Shown: positions 1-7,042, counted from the first letter of the stretch. The stretch: DNA of 8,861 nucleotides from Flavobacteriaceae bacterium (GCA_030633225.1 DAOVTF010000061.1:1-8861); one strand, 5' to 3'. The notes: a model not told the origin generated them from the letters alone. Numbers and translations are program-made.

Positions 1-13
1 AGACGATAATAAT

Positions 14-733
14 ATGAGTGTTTTTCTTGAACAAGTCACAGATATTGTTGGAAAAAATTCATTAAAAAGAAAAAGTTTAGAACCACTTAATAGCCTTCCT
101 TTAAGTCAAAATGAATGCATATATGTAATAGATTTCAGTGAAAACAAGTTGATTCATAACAAAGGATTTCATAATCTTTTAGGTTATGATGATAAAGATA
201 TCACCATAGAATTTATTGAAACTCTTTATCACCCAGAAGATATCGAACTTACCAATAGAATTATAAAAGCATCCATTTTACATACTTTGGCTCATCCAGA
301 GGATAGTTCAAATAATATATTGTTTATCTCTTTTAGGTTGAAAAAAAAAGATGGCACTTATATCAAAGTGTTAAGTCAATCTTCTATCTATGATTTTGAT
401 AAAAGTGGTCAAATGACTAGTACTCTAATTAGGTTTACCGATATCTCTTTTATTGATAATTCACAAAATGTAAATTGGGATTTTAAAGCGCCTAATCTAA
501 ATAAAGAAACCTTTAAACAACAAATTTACAAAAACTATAACGGCTTTTTTACAGTAAGAGAAACTGAAATAATCCTTGAAATTAAAAATGGACTTACCAA
601 TAAGCAAATAGGTAAAAAATTAAACATAAGTGAACATACTGTTGCTACTCATAGAAAACATATCTTAAAAAAAGCAGTTTGTCATAATTCTGAACAGTTA
701 ATATTGTTCTGCCAAGGAAAAGGTATTCTTTAA
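14..733 (+). CDS. PAS-domain LuxR-type transcriptional regulator
   Basis: Predicted cytoplasmic one-component DNA-binding regulator of 239 residues. Residues about 35-148 look like a PAS fold of the PAS_3 type: the stretch has a GF..LLGYDD segment near 51-60, HPED at 73-76, then KKDGTYIKVLS at 111-121 and a final strand ending in FTDIS. A linker leads to a C-terminal LuxR/GerE helix-turn-helix at about 179-236, with TVRETEII, GLTNKQIGKKLNISEHTVATH and HRKHILKK matching the usual tetrahelical pattern. There is no receiver domain, so input is presumably a ligand or cofactor bound by the PAS domain; I see no diagnostic heme or flavin residue. The 13 bases before the ATG are open in the same frame, so the true start could lie upstream of the window. 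The gene stands alone and ends before a strong terminator. The targets are unknown. Confidence 0.85.
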   Translation: MSVFLEQVTDIVGKNSLKRKSLEPLNSLPLSQNECIYVIDFSENKLIHNKGFHNLLGYDDKDITIEFIETLYHPEDIELTNRIIKASILHTLAHPEDSSNNILFISFRLKKKDGTYIKVLSQSSIYDFDKSGQMTSTLIRFTDISFIDNSQNVNWDFKAPNLNKETFKQQIYKNYNGFFTVRETEIILEIKNGLTNKQIGKKLNISEHTVATHRKHILKKAVCHNSEQLILFCQGKGIL

Positions 734-789
734 ACTAAATCGATAATATTATAGTTTTAGAAATCTATTTGAATTTGTTTGTAAAAATT

Positions 790-817
790 GGCTGCCCGAA
801 AAGGCAGTCTTTTTTTT
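790..817 (+). terminator. Rho-independent terminator after the PAS-LuxR gene
   Basis: A 7-bp stem formed by GGCTGCC (790-796) and GGCAGTC (803-809), with one G-T wobble and a six-base CGAAAA loop, is followed at once by eight T residues (810-817). It lies 57 bases after the regulator stop and is the only GC-rich hairpin with a T tract that I found in the window. It separates the regulator from the antiporter gene. Confidence 0.92.
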
Positions 818-870
818 ACCTTTTACTTTTATAGTATAAAGACTATTCAATTAATTGTAAATAAGTTCAA

Positions 871-909
871 TTGTTTTTATATATTTAACCAATACAATTA
901 ATTTATTTG
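871..909 (+). promoter_or_regulatory. Candidate promoter region of the antiporter gene
   Basis: Two weak matches to the Bacteroidota promoter pattern are visible. One is TTG at 871-873, then 19 bases, then TACAATTA at 893-900, which matches four of the six fixed -7 bases. The other is TTTATTTG at 902-909, which matches five of six fixed bases but has no TTG at the right distance and would leave only a few bases of leader before the ATG at 919. No Shine-Dalgarno sequence is present. I cannot choose between them from sequence alone. Confidence 0.3.
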
Positions 910-918
910 TAATCACTT

Positions 919-2400
919 ATGAATGACTACGGCTTTCTATCTATTTTACCACCTGTAATAGCAATTATTTTAGCATTAAAAACAAAACAAGTATATGTAG
1001 CCTTGCTATTTGGTATTTGGTTTGCATGGATAATTATGAGTGGCTGGAATTTATTAGATGGAACTTTAGCAACTATTGAAGGTTTGGTAGATGTATTTAA
1101 ATCACCTGGTAACACTCGAACAATTATGTTTAGCGCCTTGGTTGGTGCTCTTTTATTATTTATTCAGTATTCAAAAGGTGTTGAAGGATTTGTTAACAAA
1201 CTAAATAAACTAATTAATTATTTTGATAAAAAACAAAGTGGATATAGTAGGGTTGTTGTGCAGCTTTTAGCCTTAGTAACTGGTTTAATTCTCTTTGTTG
1301 AAACAAGTATTAGTTCATTGACCGTTGGGACTTTATACAGACCTGTTTTTGATAAATTAAAAATTCCAAGAGAAAAACTAGCATATATTGCCGATTCAAG
1401 TTCGGCTCCATCATCTATATTAATTCCTTTTAATGCTTGGGGAGCATTTATAATGGGACTTTTATTAACTCAGGGAATTGAAAAACCTTTTTCAACTTTA
1501 ATATCTTCTATAGTCTATAATTTCTACCCTTTAATTACAATTCTTATCGTTTTTCTAGTTATTGTTTCAAAAAAAGATTTTGGTCCAATGGCTAAAGCCG
1601 AAAAAAGGACTAAAGAAACCGGTAAAGTTTTAAGTGATGATGCAAAACCTATGATATCGGAAACCATTACATCGTACGAGCCAAAGAAAGGTATTGAGGC
1701 AAAAGCCTATAATATGGTTATTCCGTTAGCAACTATGGTTTTGATGATGCCTATAAACTTGGCATACACTGGGTGGGATAAAGTAGAAAGCTATACTTCA
1801 TTTTCTGATCATTTATCACAAGCAATTGGCAATGGTTCAGGTTCATCTGCAGTATTATATTCTGTAATTGCATCGTTATTTGTTGCCATGATCTTATACA
1901 GAAGTCAGGGAATTATGAGAACTAAAGAAATGGTTGATTTAGTTTTAAAAGGTATAAGTGAATTGATGCCCTTAGCTCTTTTAATGATGCTGGCATTTGC
2001 AATTAGCGATGCTTGTAATTTATTAGGTACAGGTCAGTTTGTGGCAGATTGGTCAAAATCTTGGCTTTCGCCTGAATTTTTACCTGCAATTGTATTTTTA
2101 ATTAGCTCATTTATTGCTTTTTCAACCGGAACATCCTGGGGAACTTTTGCAATAATGCTGGCAATTTCAATTCCAATGGCAAATACTCATGGTTCAGAAC
2201 TAACCTTAGTTATTGCCGCTACATTAGGTGGAGGAATTTTTGGTGATCATTGTTCTCCAATTTCTGATACTTCAATAATATCTTCAATGGCTTCTGCAAG
2301 TGATCATATTGATCATGTTAGAACTCAATTACCTTATGCATTAATTGGTGGCGTAATTACAACAATTATATATTTAATCTTGGGCTTTACCATGTATTAA
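919..2400 (+). CDS. Na+/H+ antiporter, NhaC family
   Basis: Polytopic inner-membrane protein of 493 residues, normal length for the NhaC family (Pfam Na_H_antiporter, COG1757). These secondary transporters exchange Na+ for H+ and keep pH and sodium in balance; some relatives carry other cation or organic-acid cargo, so the substrate is inferred. Conserved family segments are visible: an N-terminal SILPPVIAIILAL helix, SISSLTVGTLYRPVFD around 130-145, DSSSAPSSILIPFNAWGA at 159-176, STGTSWGT at 402-409, and GDHCSPISDTSI at 442-453. A charged cytoplasmic loop occupies about 218-263. The protein starts directly into a hydrophobic helix with no cleavable signal peptide. The gene appears monocistronic: a terminator lies upstream and era has its own promoter box downstream. 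An open frame on the opposite strand inside its 5' end is a shadow. Confidence 0.93.
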   Translation: MNDYGFLSILPPVIAIILALKTKQVYVALLFGIWFAWIIMSGWNLLDGTLATIEGLVDVFKSPGNTRTIMFSALVGALLLFIQYSKGVEGFVNKLNKLINYFDKKQSGYSRVVVQLLALVTGLILFVETSISSLTVGTLYRPVFDKLKIPREKLAYIADSSSAPSSILIPFNAWGAFIMGLLLTQGIEKPFSTLISSIVYNFYPLITILIVFLVIVSKKDFGPMAKAEKRTKETGKVLSDDAKPMISETITSYEPKKGIEAKAYNMVIPLATMVLMMPINLAYTGWDKVESYTSFSDHLSQAIGNGSGSSAVLYSVIASLFVAMILYRSQGIMRTKEMVDLVLKGISELMPLALLMMLAFAISDACNLLGTGQFVADWSKSWLSPEFLPAIVFLISSFIAFSTGTSWGTFAIMLAISIPMANTHGSELTLVIAATLGGGIFGDHCSPISDTSIISSMASASDHIDHVRTQLPYALIGGVITTIIYLILGFTMY

Positions 2401-2460
2401 TATAATATTTAGGTTTTCACGTCAAGTAAAGGCCTGACTAAGAATCTAACTAAATTAACT

Positions 2461-2468
2461 TACATTTG
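2461..2468 (+). promoter_or_regulatory. era: Bacteroidota -7 box upstream of era
   Basis: TACATTTG is an exact match to the Bacteroidota -7 consensus TAnnTTTG and lies 25 bases before the era ATG. No clean TTG is found 19-21 bases further upstream, so the -33 element is poor or absent. The box and its distance to the gene support independent transcription of era. Confidence 0.55.
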
Positions 2469-2493
2469 TATTTCAATAATTATTATATTTTTT

Positions 2494-3378
2494 ATGTCAA
2501 AACATAAAGCTGGATTTGTTAATATTATTGGCAATCCAAATGTTGGTAAATCAACATTAATGAATGCACTTGTTGGTGAACGATTATCAATTATCACTTC
2601 AAAAGCACAAACTACACGCCATAGAATATTAGGAATTGTTAATGGTGATGATTTTCAAATAATCTTTTCTGATACTCCCGGAATAATTAAACCTGCATAC
2701 GAATTACAAGAGTCTATGATGAATTTTGTAAAATCAGCTTTTGAAGATGCCGACATATTAATTTATATGGTAGAAATAGGAGAAAAGGAATTAAAAGATG
2801 AATCTTTTTTTCAAAAAATTCAAAATTCAAAAGTCCCCGTTCTATTATTAATAAATAAAATTGATAAATCAACCCAGGAAGAAGTAGAAGAAAAAATGGC
2901 TTTTTGGAAAGATAAAGTCCCAAATGCAAATGTATATCCAATCTCAGCACTTGAAAACTTTAATGTACAATCTGTTATGGATCAGATTATTGAAAAATTA
3001 CCAGAATCTGCAGCATTCTATCCTAAAGATCAATTGACCGACAAACCTGAACGTTTTTTTGTAAACGAAACTATTCGGGAAAAAATACTAATACATTACA
3101 AAAAAGAAATTCCGTATGCTGTCGAGATTGATACTGAAGAGTTTTTTGAAGATGATAAAATCATTAAAATACGTTCTGTAATTATGGTTGAACGTGATAC
3201 TCAAAAAGGAATAATCATTGGCCATAAAGGATCTGCCTTAAAACGAGTAGGTACTGAAGCCAGAAAAGATCTGGAAAAGTTTTTTGGAAAAAAAATATTT
3301 CTTGAGCTTTATGTTAAAGTGAATAAAAACTGGCGAAGCAATAAAAATCAATTGAAACGATTTGGATACAAAGATTAA
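2494..3378 (+). CDS. era: GTPase Era, 30S ribosomal subunit maturation
   Basis: Era is a Ras-like GTPase that binds the 3' end of 16S rRNA and helps 30S subunit maturation in the cytoplasm and at the membrane. At 294 residues it has the standard family length. All G motifs are intact: G1 GNPNVGKST at 13-21, the G2 region TTRHR at 40-44, G3 DTPG at 60-63, G4 NKID at 121-124 and G5 SAL at 151-153. The C-terminal KH domain, about 200-290, carries its RNA-binding GHKG loop at 243-246 within GIIIGHKGSALKRVG. The ATG start places the P-loop at the usual distance from the N-terminus. The gene lies 93 bases after the antiporter stop and appears to have its own promoter. Nothing about it is unusual. 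Confidence 0.98.
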   Translation: MSKHKAGFVNIIGNPNVGKSTLMNALVGERLSIITSKAQTTRHRILGIVNGDDFQIIFSDTPGIIKPAYELQESMMNFVKSAFEDADILIYMVEIGEKELKDESFFQKIQNSKVPVLLLINKIDKSTQEEVEEKMAFWKDKVPNANVYPISALENFNVQSVMDQIIEKLPESAAFYPKDQLTDKPERFFVNETIREKILIHYKKEIPYAVEIDTEEFFEDDKIIKIRSVIMVERDTQKGIIIGHKGSALKRVGTEARKDLEKFFGKKIFLELYVKVNKNWRSNKNQLKRFGYKD

Positions 3379-3380
3379 TG

Positions 3381-3410
3381 TTGCCCAAATAAATTAATTT
3401 TTTAACTTTA
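3381..3410 (+). promoter_or_regulatory. Candidate promoter upstream of the DUF1569 relic
   Basis: TTG at 3381-3383 is followed after exactly 19 bases by TAACTTTA (3403-3410), matching five of the six fixed bases of the -7 consensus TAnnTTTG. The relic's ATG lies 28 bases further on. The next complete gene downstream on this strand is the oxidoreductase at 3556, so this promoter may now drive that gene through the relic. It is predicted by pattern only. Confidence 0.4.
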
Positions 3411-3438
3411 CTTTCTACTTCTAACTAATCCTTATGTT

Positions 3439-3534
3439 ATGAAATCACTATTTACATCAAATGATATTGATGAGATTAATGAAAGGCTTGGTCAATTAAA
3501 TTCAAAACAAAATAAACAATGGGAAATGGTTTAG
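3439..3534 (+). pseudogene. N-terminal relic of a DUF1569-family gene
   Basis: A 31-codon open frame begins MKSLFTSNDIDEINERLGQ and ends with KQWEMV before a TAG stop. This resembles the first 30 or so residues of DUF1569 proteins (DinB-like fold, usually about 150 residues), which start MK.LF, contain a D.EI..RI..L segment and then a QWGKM.V.QMLAHC stretch. The match stops just where W-G-K-M is expected; here GK appears as a single E, and the histidine-containing core and the rest of the domain are missing. Nothing like the C-terminal part is found in the 21 bases before the next gene. The simplest reading is an old deletion that removed about three quarters of the gene and left its promoter and 5' end. 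It could also be an expressed small protein. The family assignment rests on a short stretch recognised from memory. Confidence 0.6.
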
Positions 3535-3555
3535 TGTTTAATTAAAATCTACATT

Positions 3556-4563
3556 TTGGAAAAAAACAAACAATTATTACTTAAAAAAAGACCTGTTGGC
3601 CTACCAACTAAAGAAACTTGGGCATTAACTGAAGTTAATATACCACAACCAAATGATGGTGAATTTTTAATGAAATGTGAATATATCTCTTTAGATCCTG
3701 CAATGCGTGGTTGGTTAAATGATGTTAAATCTTATATTCCTCCTGTTCAAATAAATGAGGTAATGAGAGCAGGTGGTGTTGGAAAGATCATTACATCTAA
3801 TCATAAATATTTTAAAGAAGGTGATTACGTGTACGGACAAACAGGGGTACAACAATATGTTGTTTCTGATGGAAAAGGATATCATAAAATTGATCCTTCC
3901 TTAGCACCATTACCAATGTATACAGGGACTCTAGGTATGACCGGTATGACTGCATATTTTGGAATATTAGAAGTTGGCGAACTCAAAGAAGGTGATACTG
4001 TTTTAGTTTCTGGTGCCGCCGGAGCCGTGGGTAGTGTTGTTGGTCAAATAGCAAAAATTAAAAACTGCAAAGTTATTGGAACTGCTGGTGGGGCGGATAA
4101 ATGCAAATACCTAATTGATGAATTAGGTTTTGATGGAGCAATAGATTATAAAAATGATGATATCGCAATAAAACTTAAAGAGTATTTTCCAAAAGGAATT
4201 GATGTGTATTTTGATAATGTTGGTGGTGAAATTTTAGATTTGGCTTTGAGTAGATTAGCCCTACATGCCCGAATTGTTATTTGTGGTGCCATTTCACAAT
4301 ACAATAATACTTCTGCTGTAAAAGGGCCTTCTAATTATTTATCTCTTCTTGTTAATAGAGCCTCTATGAAAGGAATGGTTGTTTTTGACTATGCAAAAGA
4401 TTATGAAAAAGCATCTTTACAATTAGGACAATGGATGATGCAAGGAAAGCTAAAATCTAAAGAAGATATTTATGAAGGAATTGTAAATTTTCATGAAACT
4501 TTTTTAAAATTATTCTCAGGAGAAAAGTTAGGAAAATTGGTATTAAAAGTCAGTGATGACTAA
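3556..4563 (+). CDS. NADP-dependent zinc-less oxidoreductase (MDR superfamily, CurA/PTGR-like)
   Basis: Cytoplasmic medium-chain reductase of 335 residues that, by family, uses NADPH to reduce the double bond of enones or enals, as in CurA/YncB and leukotriene B4 dehydrogenase/prostaglandin reductases. The real substrate is unknown. Family landmarks are LLLKKRPVGLPT at 7-18, SLDPAMRGWL at 45-54, the nucleotide-binding loop GAAGAVG at 153-159 in the Rossmann domain, YFDNVGG at 218-224, and GEKLGKLVL at 322-330. The zinc-binding cysteines of alcohol dehydrogenases are absent. The start is TTG at 3556: the first in-frame ATG is codon 39 and would remove the conserved N-terminal strand, and the frame is closed by TAG at 3532-3534. 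No Shine-Dalgarno sequence is present. The gene converges on the Fe-S assembly gene with a 19-base gap and no visible terminator between them. Confidence 0.92.
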   Translation: MEKNKQLLLKKRPVGLPTKETWALTEVNIPQPNDGEFLMKCEYISLDPAMRGWLNDVKSYIPPVQINEVMRAGGVGKIITSNHKYFKEGDYVYGQTGVQQYVVSDGKGYHKIDPSLAPLPMYTGTLGMTGMTAYFGILEVGELKEGDTVLVSGAAGAVGSVVGQIAKIKNCKVIGTAGGADKCKYLIDELGFDGAIDYKNDDIAIKLKEYFPKGIDVYFDNVGGEILDLALSRLALHARIVICGAISQYNNTSAVKGPSNYLSLLVNRASMKGMVVFDYAKDYEKASLQLGQWMMQGKLKSKEDIYEGIVNFHETFLKLFSGEKLGKLVLKVSDD

Positions 4564-4582
4564 TAAATTTCATACTCAATAA

Positions 4583-4900
4583 TTACATTCCTAATATCTT
4601 TTTACCTTCTTCACTAACCAAAGCAGTAGACCATAGTGGATCAAAAACAATTTCAACATTGATTGTATATTCAGGGTGTTTTTGCTTAATTTCTTCTTTT
4701 ACATTAGTTACAATTGTATCTCCTAGCGGGCAAGAAGGTGTTGAAAAAGTCATTTCAATATCAATATTTTTATCTCCATCATATTTAACTTCATAAATCA
4801 AACCTAAATCAACAATATTAATTTCAATTTCAGGATCCATTACATTTTTAAGTAGATCTAGAATTTCCAATTCGAAAATAGTAATTTCTTCTTTATTCAT
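4583..4900 (-). CDS. MIP18/PaaD-like (DUF59) metal-sulfur cluster assembly factor
   Basis: Small cytoplasmic protein of 105 residues made of one MIP18 (DUF59) domain, the fold of SufT, PaaD and eukaryotic CIA2, which help assemble or transfer Fe-S clusters to client proteins. Visible signatures are MDPEIEINIVDLGLIYEV at 21-38, TFSTPSCPLGD at 51-61 with the conserved cysteine C57, and the C-terminal FDPLWSTALVSEEGKK at 86-101. It is the last gene of a three-gene unit: its ATG overlaps the end of the membrane-protein gene by eight bases, a layout that favours translational coupling. It is not next to suf or paa genes, so its client is likely encoded nearby or elsewhere; the DUF2249 operon partners are the obvious candidates, which is inference. 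Confidence 0.92.
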   Translation of the reverse strand: MNKEEITIFELEILDLLKNVMDPEIEINIVDLGLIYEVKYDGDKNIDIEMTFSTPSCPLGDTIVTNVKEEIKQKHPEYTINVEIVFDPLWSTALVSEEGKKILGM

Positions 4901-6185
4901 TTTTCTCTATTATTTTAACTTTATGGAATATCATTTTAAACACATTAATATTATATAATATCGCTACCAACAACAATATATAACTTCCAATTCTTATCAA
5001 CCAAATATTATCAAAAACTAATCCAAAAATCATAAGAATAATAAACATCAAGTATAAATAGAAATGTGTTTTAACTATAATTTCTGAATACAATTCTCTA
5101 GGCATTGGAGTTTTAGTTTTCCCTACCAAACCTTTATACTTTTCCAGCCAAATTACAAATGGTAAGGTTTTATATGTTTGACCAAGAATTAGGGTTGTAA
5201 TAAATCCGAAAATTATAGTAAAGCCATACAAAGTTGTTGCTCTTAATAGTAAAGGCTGGTCAATTCCAAATCCAATCATAATAACTAAACTAATAATAAT
5301 TGGTAAAATAACACTGCTAATAGATATCATTGTATGTTGCATTCCTATATCCAAAACTTTTCGAATTCTATTTTTATAAGCATCATATACAAATAAAAAA
5401 AAGAATAAAATTCCAACAATAATAGACAACCAAAAAAGAGGATTAATATTAGTCTGATGAACAAAAAACCAATTTATGGAAAGAGCTAATAATCCAATAT
5501 TAATTAAATAATACGATTTTTTTAACTTACTGTCATTCAATTGATGTGATACTAAAAACATAGGAATAAGTATAGAACTAACACCTATAATCAGTAGTAA
5601 AAACCAACCCATTAAACCAATTGTTGCATGAATTTTTAAGTAATACAGATGGCTTTCTGATAAAAAATTATATTTAAAATTAAATGCAATTAAGGTTCCT
5701 ATAAACTCTGTAATTGCCAACCATATAACAGCTGTAATCACAAATTTAGAAGATATATTTTTCTTCTTTGAATTTTTATAGGAAAGTAAAACATTGATAA
5801 CAAATAATAATAAAGAGATGAACATCATCAAAGCAGTAAAACTCAATAATTTAGTATAAGACCCTATCCAAAAGGAATATGTTAAAAATAAAACACTTAC
5901 GCCAGAAAACCAGAAAGTAAATTTGGCCAAGTTCTCGCTATATAATGAGGTTTCAAAAACAACTGGAATTAGTTGATAAAGTGCTCCAAAAACAATCATA
6001 ACCGCCCAACCTAAAACTGCCATATGTGTAATGGCAACTATTTTTGTACTAAAATAGGCTTCTAATAATATATTATCTGCAAGAATCATCATAACAGATA
6101 ATATTAGAAGTGATATTGAGCCAAAAATAAAGTGAGGCTTTACAACACTGGGATCAGGAGCGTTATTTGAGTTTAATACACTCAT
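4893..6185 (-). CDS. Polytopic membrane protein resembling heme-copper oxidase subunit I or NnrS
   Basis: Inner-membrane protein of 430 residues with about 12 hydrophobic segments (roughly 17-35, 45-77, 88-107, 111-135, 147-170, 181-210, 224-243, 249-268, 284-305, 315-340, 372-390, 395-418). The helix number and the ITHMAVLGW (52-60) and KIHATIGLMGW (184-194) segments recall heme-copper oxidase subunit I-like and NnrS-like proteins. Histidines in or near helices are H54, H186, H214, H243, H284 and H374. No adjacent HH pair and no histidine in the tenth helix are present, so the copper-heme catalytic site of true oxidases and NO reductases is missing. A heme-binding sensor, electron-transfer or NO-tolerance role is plausible but inferred. 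Its ATG follows the TAA of the DUF2249 gene with no gap, and its 3' end overlaps the DUF59 gene. Confidence 0.7.
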   Translation of the reverse strand: MSVLNSNNAPDPSVVKPHFIFGSISLLILSVMMILADNILLEAYFSTKIVAITHMAVLGWAVMIVFGALYQLIPVVFETSLYSENLAKFTFWFSGVSVLFLTYSFWIGSYTKLLSFTALMMFISLLLFVINVLLSYKNSKKKNISSKFVITAVIWLAITEFIGTLIAFNFKYNFLSESHLYYLKIHATIGLMGWFLLLIIGVSSILIPMFLVSHQLNDSKLKKSYYLINIGLLALSINWFFVHQTNINPLFWLSIIVGILFFFLFVYDAYKNRIRKVLDIGMQHTMISISSVILPIIISLVIMIGFGIDQPLLLRATTLYGFTIIFGFITTLILGQTYKTLPFVIWLEKYKGLVGKTKTPMPRELYSEIIVKTHFYLYLMFIILMIFGLVFDNIWLIRIGSYILLLVAILYNINVFKMIFHKVKIIEKNE

Positions 6186-7016
6186 TTATGCATTATCATT
6201 TTTATAGATCAATAATATGGTATGATTACAATCTATTTCTTTATACAGAATTTCAAAGTTTCTAACTTCTAATTCAGGTAATAAAAATTGAGGTATTTTT
6301 TTATGATCAACATACAAAGCATGACCTTTTTTTAATGTTTCAATTTCTTTTAAAATTGTAACCATAGGTTCTGGCATTTCTAATTGTCTTACGTCAATTA
6401 CTTTAATATTATCACCATAAAAAGCCAATTGTTCATCAAAATTTTTAGGAGCATTATTTACTTTTTTCTCTATTTCATCATCTACCCATTTTGAGGTATT
6501 CATTTTAAAAAAAGTATGTACTTCACCTTCTACAGGTCTCTCTGTCCATGATTCATAGCCTTTACTTTGTAATTTTTTTATAAGAGGAATAGGCTCGAAA
6601 GAATTAATTATTTTTAAAGTCTCCTCATCTTTCAAAACTTTTACTGCTTTCATTATAATATTAAACGGATCTTCGCCCGAATCAAGAGTTGGTCGAACAT
6701 CTAGGCTTACTAAATTTTTAATATTTTTTACAGCTGACATATTTTTATTATTTAATTTATTAATAATATCATTAGGTTTTTTCTTAATTTTACTTTCAAA
6801 AATAAATCCTATTTCTTCTAATTTATTTATCAAAAAATTTATTTCAACTCCACCAACTTTAGCAGCATCAGAAACAGTAACTCTTGGTGCTAAAACTTTT
6901 CGTAAAATAGGGTTTTTCAATTTCAGAAAATTTTTATTGATAGAAGCAATTGTTTGAATTGTTTCTTCATTCTCATTAATCAATGAAGATATTCTCGTAT
7001 TTCTATTAAATTCCAT
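6186..7016 (-). CDS. DUF1858-DUF2249-DUF2249 protein
   Basis: Predicted cytoplasmic protein of 276 residues with three modules. Residues about 5-70 resemble DUF1858, the helical module also found at the N-terminus of ScdA/Ric-type Fe-S repair proteins, with LKNPILRKVLAPRVTVSDAA in it. Two DUF2249 modules (TusA/SirA-like fold) follow, at about 104-172 (SLDVRPTLDSGEDPF) and 206-272 (VIDVRQLEMPEPM); they look like a tandem duplication. No CXXC motif is present and the only cysteine, C263, lies in the second DUF2249 module. I chose ATG at 7016. A longer frame opens at TTG 7037, but that codon lies inside a consensus promoter box, so it is probably untranscribed. This is the first gene of the operon, abutting the membrane-protein gene. 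DUF2249 genes often sit with nitric oxide and denitrification genes; the molecular function is not established. Confidence 0.85.
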   Translation of the reverse strand: MEFNRNTRISSLINENEETIQTIASINKNFLKLKNPILRKVLAPRVTVSDAAKVGGVEINFLINKLEEIGFIFESKIKKKPNDIINKLNNKNMSAVKNIKNLVSLDVRPTLDSGEDPFNIIMKAVKVLKDEETLKIINSFEPIPLIKKLQSKGYESWTERPVEGEVHTFFKMNTSKWVDDEIEKKVNNAPKNFDEQLAFYGDNIKVIDVRQLEMPEPMVTILKEIETLKKGHALYVDHKKIPQFLLPELEVRNFEILYKEIDCNHTILLIYKNDNA

Positions 7017-7034
7017 AACTAAATTTTGGTGCTT

Positions 7035-7042
7035 CAAAATTA
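7035..7042 (-). promoter_or_regulatory. Bacteroidota -7 box for the DUF2249 operon
   Basis: Read on the - strand this is TAATTTTG, an exact match to TAnnTTTG, ending 18 bases before the ATG at 7016. The expected -33 position, 19 bases upstream, holds ATG rather than TTG (7064-7062), a one-base mismatch. The box contains the TTG that would otherwise serve as an upstream start codon at 7037. Confidence 0.5.

Noticed and set aside
927..1115. Open frame of 62 codons on the - strand
   Set aside because: It lies wholly inside the well-supported antiporter gene, antisense to it, with no recognisable domain or promoter.
2420..2438. Possible hairpin GTCA...TGAC between the antiporter and era
   Set aside because: Only four continuous pairs form and no T tract follows, so it does not support a terminator.
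2714..2950. Open frame of 78 codons on the - strand
   Set aside because: It is antisense to the GTPase domain of era and its leucine/lysine-rich product is typical of a shadow frame in AT-rich DNA.
4564..4582. Possible bidirectional terminator between the converging oxidoreductase and DUF59 genes
   Set aside because: The 19-base gap has no inverted repeat or T tract that I can identify.
4893..6185. Functional cytochrome oxidase or nitric oxide reductase catalytic subunit
   Set aside because: The paired histidines for copper and the helix-10 heme ligands are absent, and no partner cytochrome c or subunit II gene is adjacent.
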